Shown: positions 57,401 through 64,000 of the stretch, piece by piece
Position numbering within the stretch: the first letter of the stretch is position 1
How the letters are laid out: each line of letters opens with the position of its first letter
Assembly (NCBI RefSeq): GCF_048128805.1
Contig: NC_136000.1
Span: 11,620,354-11,684,353, forward strand
DNA: 64,000 nt
Direction of reading: 5' to 3'
Source of the DNA: Centroberyx gerrardi
Lineage: Eukaryota > Chordata > Actinopteri > Beryciformes > Berycidae
The notes under the pieces: model-generated
What the model was told of the DNA's origin: nothing
Database searches by the model: none
What the model saw: only the letters and a program-made list of their open reading frames with translations
Position numbers and translations under genes: made by a program

Positions 57401-60400
57401 TGTCTTACAACTGCTATCGTAATAACTTCCCATGAACCATAATAATAAACCATTAAGGTGATAACAATTGGCAGCTAATAGTGTCTTAATGCTGTAAATG
57501 TAATAAATCTCCCATTGATGTAATAAAAGTTACCTACCATTAAAAATAATAACTTTTTTCCTGTTAACATAATAATTATTGGGTTTTATTACATTAACGA
57601 GGGTTGAATTTTTTGAAATGTAATCCATTTACAATGATCACCAAAGACCTGTTCCATACACTTTCAGATTTAGCACCATATTTAATGACCAAATTTGTGA
57701 ATAGGTGGCAGTTGAGTTTTGACTCTAATTTCATTTTTGAAAGCTGAAAATTTCACCCTTTTCGTTATTGGACTAAGACCTAATAATGTAGTAATTATTA
57801 CACTGACAGGAAAAAATGTATTGCATTATTGGTGGTAACTTCTATTTAATTAATGGGAAATTCATCACATTAACAGAATTACTACACTATTAAATGCAAA
57901 TTGTTATTGTGTTAATGGTTTATTATATTAATGGGAAGTTAGAATTACTTAAGCAATTTTAACACTTGTGTATAGCACTCTAAAAAACAATAGAGATTAA
58001 GAGTGCTTTAACAATCAAATAAAAACAAACATCATACTCATAAAATGAATTAAAACAAGAAATTAAGAGAAGAAACAAGAATGAATGTATTCTTATGATG
58101 TTATTGTGTTCCAGGTCTTCCTGAAAGAGGGCGTCCTGAAGAAGCTGTCCAGGAAGGTCATGCAGCCCAGAATGTTCTTCCTGGTACAGTACATAACCTT
58201 AAGTGCTACTCCGTATTCATCTTATTTCATGATTTCAGGAATGCTGAATAAGTCTGAACTTTACAAAACCCCATCTTAAACTCAGTTATTTTCACTGGCC
58301 ATATTATTATACTTTCATATCATGCGTATATTTTGTATTGTTTGTGTCTTTGTGTTCTTTTATCCATCTTTTTACTTTGTTTTAGTATTGTAAAGCACTT
58401 TGTAACTTATTGTTTTAAAGGTGCAGTATAATTGAGGGTTTACTTACTTACTGACCTCTACTTTCTGGTTCCTTCCTCTGAGCTGCTCTTCTTCTGTTGA
58501 TCTTCTGTATTGTAAATGTCTGTTCTTTGCCTTTTCTCCTTTAGTTCAACGACACGTTGCTTTACACCACTCCTGTTCAGTCAGGCCAGTATAAGCTCAA
58601 CAATATGCTGTCGCTGGCTGGGATGAAGGTGAGCGCTTACGTTTTTTTTTTTCCCTGTACTCTTCATCTTTTCACATACATATTATCCTTGTCACAAGAT
58701 TGGGTTATACGCTGCCATCACTGCTCACAATGAAAATAATTGCAGGTTAGCAAACCGAGTCAAGAGGCCTATCAGAATGAGCTGAACATTGAGAGTGTGG
58801 AGCGTTCCTTCATTCTCTCTGCGAGGTAAGGATCAGGGACAAAAGATCATTTTCGTTTCATAATAGGCATACCATGTTTTCCCTTGTAGTGCACAGGTCT
58901 GTGAACAGTATGCTGTGTAGGCGTAGGTGTGTAGTCAAACTTCCTATCCTGTTCCTGCAGTTCTGCTACAGAACGAGACGAATGGCTGGAGGCCATTTCC
59001 ATGGCGATCAGCGACTACACCAGGAAGAAGATCACCTTTATATCTGGCAAGACTCCAGAGGAGGTACGATGTACATGACAATCAATACTTCTCTTTTCCT
59101 GTTTGTACTGTAAATGCCTTTGTTATGGCGACCAACATAAACTTGATGGTTTTATAGTTGCCTGAGCTGTGAGAGACAACTCCTTTGTTTCTCTCATATC
59201 CAGACAGAACCAAGCGACGGTGACAGCGGTGCTCCTTTGGGATCCAAAGCCCCCATATGGATTCCTGACCCGCGGGCCACCATGTGTATGATCTGCACCT
59301 GTGAGTTCACCCTCACATGGAGGAGACACCACTGCCGCGCATGTGGAAAGGTGAGGTGACACAGTGGGGGCTGGAACTGGAAGAAATGGTATCTGCCTTC
59401 AGTAATTGATGTAATATCTGGAACACGCTTCATCAAACAATAAGATGAGAGCTACAAAGAAATTGGGCTCGTAAAAATCACGCATATGTGCATAGCTAGA
59501 ATGGGCGATTAAACACTAATGCCAAATGATAAAGAGGCAACCAGTGGGATTGTAGAATTAAAGGAGAGAAGAGCACATCAGAACCCACTGCAGTTGTAAA
59601 AAAAACAAAAACAATGAACACATGTATTTTATGCTTAATTATCCCATCAGGTGGTGTGCCAGTCATGTTCCTCCAACAAGCACTGTCTCGAATATCTAAA
59701 GAACCAGTTGGCACGGGTGTGTGACCAGTGTTTCCTTGTTCTCCAGCAGCAGAGAAGTGAGTTAGACTTCCTCACTTCCCTCCCTAGATTTGTAGAAAAA
59801 GACATCACACATAGCCAAACCTTGGTATTCTCCGTACTGTCTGTTTAATAAACTATGTGGCTCATTTCTCTTAACCAGGTGAACAAGCTTTGTCAACGAC
59901 TCTGTCGCCTGGCAACAGGTCTACCTTTGCTTTCTCCAGAAAGCAGAAGAAGATACCCGCTGCCCTCAAAGAGGTGACTGATGCGCCGGCCTGATTAGAA
60001 GGCAATATTATTGATCATGACCAGATCTCTCATCAGTTGGGTTTTACTTGTTTTAGGTGTCGGCCAGCACAGACAACTCCTCCATGAGCGGGTACTTGCA
60101 GAGGTCAAAGGGCAATAAGAAGCAGGGGAAGAGGTTGTGGTTTGTCATCAAGGACAAGGTTCTTTACACGTATGCAGCAAGTGAGGTAAGTTCTGCTGCC
60201 CGTATTAAACATTATGAAAACCCAACGCCTTGTAATAATTCAACATGGGGATTGATTTAATGTAGATCTAACATCTACCTGTTATTCTTCTGCTTATTGT
60301 AGGATGTAGCAGCCTTGGAAAGCCAGCCACTATTGGGATTCATGTTGAAAGAAGATTCATCTCAGAAGTTACAGTTCAAGCTTTACCACAAAAACACACT

Positions 60401-60641
60401 TTACTACATTTTCAAAGCGGACGACGTCCAAACAGCCCAGAGGTACGGCCTAAAGCGGATGTCGCTTATTATTGCATGTGGTGATAATAACAATAATAAT
60501 GAACACTCACATACTGCATGGACTGCTGTCTTTATTCTTCTTCTGCTCTTTCTCGATTGTTATGCAGTTATTCAAATGATATGCTTTCTTCCTTTCTTTT
60601 ACAGATGGATCGACTCATTCAAAGACGCCATGGTGCTTTAA
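48228..60641 (+). CDS. fgd6: FYVE, RhoGEF and PH domain-containing protein 6, complete, 21 coding exons
   Basis: Guanine-nucleotide exchange factor of the Cdc42-type FGD family, acting on endosomal and actin-rich membranes. Exons: 48228-48237, 49208-51386, 53189-53339, 53723-53790, 53883-53913, 55563-55714, 55907-56063, 56216-56303, 56899-56949, 57078-57136, 57235-57306, 58115-58183, 58545-58628, 58746-58825, 58961-59063, 59204-59350, 59651-59756, 59879-59973, 60057-60185, 60303-60442, 60605-60641 (TAA). Length 1335 residues (human 1430). Domains: proline-rich N-terminus ([15 protein letters not shown]); FGD6-type motifs 'APKKPQRHS', '[10 protein letters not shown]', '[18 protein letters not shown]' near 660; DH about 785-985 ('[20 protein letters not shown]'); PH1 about 1005-1110; FYVE about 1140-1200 with '[11 protein letters not shown]'; PH2 about 1245-1335. 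A mini-exon of 10 coding bases supplies the start. fgd6 is preferred over fgd5 by these motifs and by metap2/nr2c1 linkage. Confidence 0.95.
51408..51441. repeat. (TC)n microsatellite
   Basis: About 30 bases of TC immediately downstream of the large fgd6 exon 2 donor (51387). Confidence 0.9.
54952..55036 (-). mobile_element. tRNA-derived SINE head in an fgd6 intron
   Basis: On the minus strand it has a box A-like 'tgtgtaactcaataggcagag' and a box B-like 'gggtttgattccc'. The head is decayed and no functional cloverleaf is expected. Confidence 0.6.
57417..57949. mobile_element. Palindromic MITE in an fgd6 intron
   Basis: Long inverted arms: 'aacttcccat...aataaaccattaa..gataacaatt' at 57424-57469 and its reverse complement 'ttgttattgtgttaatggtt...atgggaagtt' at 57901-57940. 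The interior repeats 'gtaataa' and 'ccattaa' motifs in both senses. Length is about 530 bases with no coding frame. It lies between the exons ending at 57306 and starting at 58115. The superfamily was not determined. Confidence 0.7.
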
Positions 60642-61980
60642 TAGATGTAGACAATGTGTGAAGTTGTTGTTCAGCAAGCTTTTTCACCCTTGTCTGAGAA
60701 TGTCAAAACTTTGTTTTGAGTAATGACAAAACTTAAAATGAAACAATTTACCTCAGTTCTCTCTGAATACTGAAAAAACATGGAGAGTCACCAGATGAAG
60801 GGTTATATTATCATGAAGTGCAAATATTTTATTGTTTTTAGCAAATTTTGCTGCCTTGGACTTTGTTTATAAAGTACTCATGTGGAAGTCACATTTATCC
60901 ATCTGTTATTTTGTAGATTAACATCATGCCACAATCACCTACAGCTGTTTTAGACTGTTGTGCCTTGATTTCATGTCACAATATTGTGATTTCATTTTCC
61001 AGTAACCAGCCTGGATCTACAGTATCACAATATTTTGCCAATATTATACTTGTCCATAGATTTGTAATTAAGTGAGACACTCATAACATATTGATTAATG
61101 TCTGCCAAATTATATCTAGAGGTCAATAAAAATCATTTAGATGTTTCTTTTCATTTAGAAATAATTACTTATTTCATCTATCCCAGAAAACAACAGTTAA
61201 GTCATGTTGACTATAGAACACACAATGTGCACTTATCCTGCTTCTGAATGACATGTTCATCTCACATATTATTAAGACTTTATATAACTTTATATCACAG
61301 ATAGCCTGAGAATCTTAATTGTGTATTTGGGAACTATTCACACTGTTGTGACACACTGTATCACAACATTCATTGCACTTTCGTCTGTTCCTCACACTCA
61401 AACGGTCATACATACAGAAGCCTGTGGCTCTCCACTCAAGCCTTATTGTATCTTGTGTAAATACGTTTTAGATAAGTGTAAAATGAAATGTGATGTAATT
61501 AAATCAAATTTACATGACTCTTATTTGACCTTTTTAATGTTTCACAGTAATAAATATTGTTTTCCCGTGCATTCTGTCACGTACGTCATGTTCAACTGTC
61601 AAAATGGACAACTAAAAAAAAAAACGCAGAAAAGGACAAACGGCTCTAATCGGACAAAATAGGCCGTAATTAGACGTGCACTCAAATTCTATCACGCAGA
61701 CGAGCAGAACTGTTTGCGTTCAGTAGATTAAAAAAACTACACTGCGTGTTGTAGTTATGCCCATGAGCTGTTTGTACACTGAACCGTTAATCCCGTCAAA
61801 AACAAGGGAGTGAAGCCAATTACAAAACAGTTAAAACTAATTTCGTTCATGCATACACAGACCGTACACTCCGGCAACCCAACTGCGCATGTGCACAATC
61901 GTATACTGAGGAAAAAAGGTCACGAACTCTGACCCTCCCACCAACTGCAGCAAACAGTTAAAATATTAATTTATTGAAGT
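60642..61980. other. fgd6 3' UTR and intergenic DNA
   Basis: AATAAA at 61125-61130 is the likely fgd6 poly(A) signal, 484 bases after the stop. Beyond it no exon is recognised until the nr2c1 promoter. Confidence 0.55.
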
Positions 61981-63269
61981 CAATTCTTAATCTGATATAA
62001 CAGTTTCGTAACAGGTAAGGAAATTTTAAATACGGGATGCCCTAGGGTCTCGTGAAAAAGACGCGACGAGTCAGTAACGCAGGAAGGAGGGAGAATGTTG
62101 TTGGGGGAGTCTGCAGGGAAGCAGCCATTGGCTAACCCAAGCTAGCAGCTAGCTAACCCAACGTTAGCGCTTTAGCAGTTTCCTCCGGAGCTCAACGCTT
62201 GAACAATATTACATTTGGCAAGTAGGTAATCATATCGGCAACTTAATGCGAATGAAGGATGAGTTAGACCGCCGGCTGCGTGTTCTTGTGTGCTGATCGC
62301 TATTCAATTACATCGTTTCGGAAAAACGTGCATCCGGGCTTGGCTAAGCTAACAAGCTTAGCCAAGTCAGCTAATTGTGTTAGCTGTCGTGCTAGCGTTG
62401 CTAACTACTCTCTTCTCCACACACCAGCCAACTACATATTCGGTTAGCTGTCGATTTAAGTGCGAATTAGAAAACGGGTATATAGTAGTGTAGAATAATG
62501 ATGCATTTTGCCGAATTAATAAGGTCCAATGGAAGAATTTTGTGCGATTTGAGTCCTGTTGTCAAAACGATAGTCCCGCCACTTGACTCTGTGATTCTGC
62601 ATGGGCCTTGAACCCTAGCATGCTTTAACCCTTCAATGTTGACCTTTCACCCACAGGAAAAGAAATGCCTTTATCTTCCGTATCGATTTTAAATAGCTGG
62701 CTGTCAAGAGCTTGTTTGTGTTAGTTTTACAACCATGCCGCCCATTTGTTGTCATTTTACCGTGATATTAGCCTGTTCTTTAATTAAACAAGGCCACCAA
62801 CGGTGCAGATTCGAGCTAGCGCCAGCTGTATTAGTTAGCATAGGCCGCAAACAAGCCAGTGATACGCAATATAATAAGTTAAATGTTTATAAATGCCCTG
62901 GTGATTAAGCACGAATCATTTCAAGCTAAAGCTAATCTCGACTCTCTCCTTACTCTCCTTTTGCAATGTTGTTTTTTGCCTGGAATCGAAAAGTTTCATC
63001 TTCGAGAATTCGAAGAGCCAATTTGTTTAATTTAATAAGTTACCCCTGATTCATCCTTAAGGTTCATCGTAATAACGACAGCTAACAGCGATATTTCAAA
63101 TATGAAGCAATCTCAGTTCAACACGAAACCCAAACGCATATAAAGATATTGTCTGCCTGACACATACACTTGTTTTATTAAGGTGTAAAATGTAATGTGC
63201 TTCCTCAACAGTTGCACGTGCCTCATGGGGCATTGATGTGAAGAGCAGTGGAGGTAAATACATATCAGA
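61981..63269 (+). promoter_or_regulatory. nr2c1 promoter, 5' UTR and first intron region
   Basis: Around 62050-62220 the sequence becomes richer in CpG, carries an inverted CCAAT (ccattgg, about 62124) and repeated gctagc/gctaac motifs, and lacks a TATA box, as in housekeeping-type promoters. A non-coding first exon probably ends within 62.2 kb (gcaa|gtaggta is a candidate donor). The acceptor next to the start codon is either catatcag (63268) or cctcaacag near 63211. Confidence 0.45.
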
Positions 63270-63857
63270 ATGGATGGGCAGACTCAAAGGATTCAACTCG
63301 TGTCAGCAGACAGCGGCATGGCATTGGGACACAGAATCCAGGTGATGTGACAACCTGTCATTCCCAACACTGGTATTTGTTTTGAAATGATATCCAAAAT
63401 CAGGCAAATATCTGAGAGCAAAGTAAAAGCTCCTGGGTGGAATAACATAGTGTCTTATTTGTAAGATTTTTCTTACAGTACACTAGTGAGGTGCTTTGCT
63501 TTCTTTTCTTAGTAGTAGTGGAGCTGCTTTATTTAACTTGATCAATATAACTCTTCTCCCACACTTTCTGCTCTTATTGTGTACACTTCCTTATGTTTTA
63601 ATTTTTGTTTTTTTAACTTATAGATTGTAACTGATCAGCAGACTGGCCAGAAGATCCAGATTGTCACAGCACTGGAGCCATCCTCCCCTGGGAAGCAGCA
63701 ATTTATTCTAGCAAATGCTGACTATTCCCCAGGTGGGAAGGTGATCTTGGCCAAGCAGGAGGGCTCACCCAACAAGGTCATCCTCGCTGCTCCAGATGGC
63801 TCCGGCGTCAACCAGCTGCTCTTTACTTCGCCTGAACTGGCTGGGCAGCAGATTCAG
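63270..63857 (+). CDS. nr2c1: Nuclear receptor subfamily 2 group C member 1 (TR2), first two coding exons, 3' partial
   Basis: Orphan nuclear receptor that binds direct-repeat hormone response elements, usually as a repressor, alone or with TR4. Exons 63270-63341 and 63624-63857 give 102 in-frame residues, and the rest lies beyond the window. The N-terminal activation region is recognised by 'IVTDQQTGQKIQIVTALE', 'GKQQFILANAD', 'GKVILAKQEGSPNKVILAAP' and 'GVNQLLFTSPELAGQQIQ'. The last stretch fits human NR2C1 better than NR2C2. The first exon ('RIQLVSADSG...HRIQ') recalls the NR2C2 N-terminus. The DNA- and ligand-binding domains are not in view. Position after fgd6 in the same orientation supports nr2c1. 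Confidence 0.9.
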
Positions 63858-64000
63858 GTACTGCCCAGTGACTTCCTCCAGCCCATTTTGATAAACAAGT
63901 TACGGAAATGTCTTGTGACTGAAGCATGAATATGTTTACTCAATCTACACAATTATCCCAATGTTTTCCATCTGTTTTTGAATGTTTCTATTGTCTTGGG

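Noticed and set aside
48228-60641. Assignment as FGD5 with NR2C2 next door
   Set aside because: The C3orf20-like neighbour suggests it, but FGD6-type motifs, NR2C1-like residues and linkage to metap2, ntn4 and hal outweigh it.

Overview
The window is a gene-dense stretch of a ray-finned fish (teleost) nuclear genome. The evidence is spliced vertebrate genes with GT-AG introns, long CA/GT microsatellites, and typical teleost repeats: hAT and Tc1-type MITEs, LINE 3' ends with GATTCT tails, and tRNA-derived SINEs carrying the 'gacgctttta' core. The species cannot be told from the sequence.

Layout, left to right. (1) 1-6.2 kb: a 5'-truncated LINE, then the last 16 exons of histidine ammonia-lyase (hal, +). 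(2) 6.2-20.9 kb: accessory, repeat-rich DNA. It holds a possible uncharacterised two-exon small gene (7.3-8.5 kb), a TATA/CCAAT promoter-like cluster followed by a foldback element (9.7-10.4 kb), an intron-containing tRNA-Tyr (-), a hAT MITE with a perfect target duplication, and the decayed remains of a CCDC38-like gene (14.3-15.1 kb). (3) 20.98-29.3 kb: netrin-4 (ntn4, +, 10 exons, about 650 aa). (4) 31.6-37.5 kb: methionine aminopeptidase 2 (metap2, -, 11 exons, about 476 aa). (5) 38.4-47.0 kb: a FAM194-domain protein most like human C3orf20 (+, modelled with 18 exons, about 973 aa), divergent from metap2. (6) 48.2-60.6 kb: fgd6 (+, 21 coding exons, about 1335 aa; DH-PH-FYVE-PH). (7) 62-64 kb: promoter and first two coding exons of nr2c1 (+), running off the right edge.

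From memory, human 12q22-23 reads HAL, AMDHD1, CCDC38, SNRPF, NTN4, USP44, METAP2, VEZT, FGD6, NR2C1. Gene order and relative orientation here match that block, but AMDHD1, SNRPF, USP44 and VEZT are not seen and CCDC38 survives only as broken exons. A C3orf20-like gene sits beside fgd6-nr2c1, which is how human 3p25 is arranged (C3orf20, FGD5, NR2C2). The simplest reading is that this is an ancient linkage from before the vertebrate genome duplications, retained here.

The genes have no shared pathway: histidine breakdown, basement-membrane signalling, N-terminal methionine removal, a likely sperm or ciliary protein, Cdc42/Rho exchange at endosomes, and an orphan nuclear receptor. They are a conserved syntenic block, not an operon. 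Exon models were checked by reading frame: summed coding lengths of hal (partial), ntn4, metap2, the C3orf20-like gene and fgd6 are all multiples of three, with matching splice phases.
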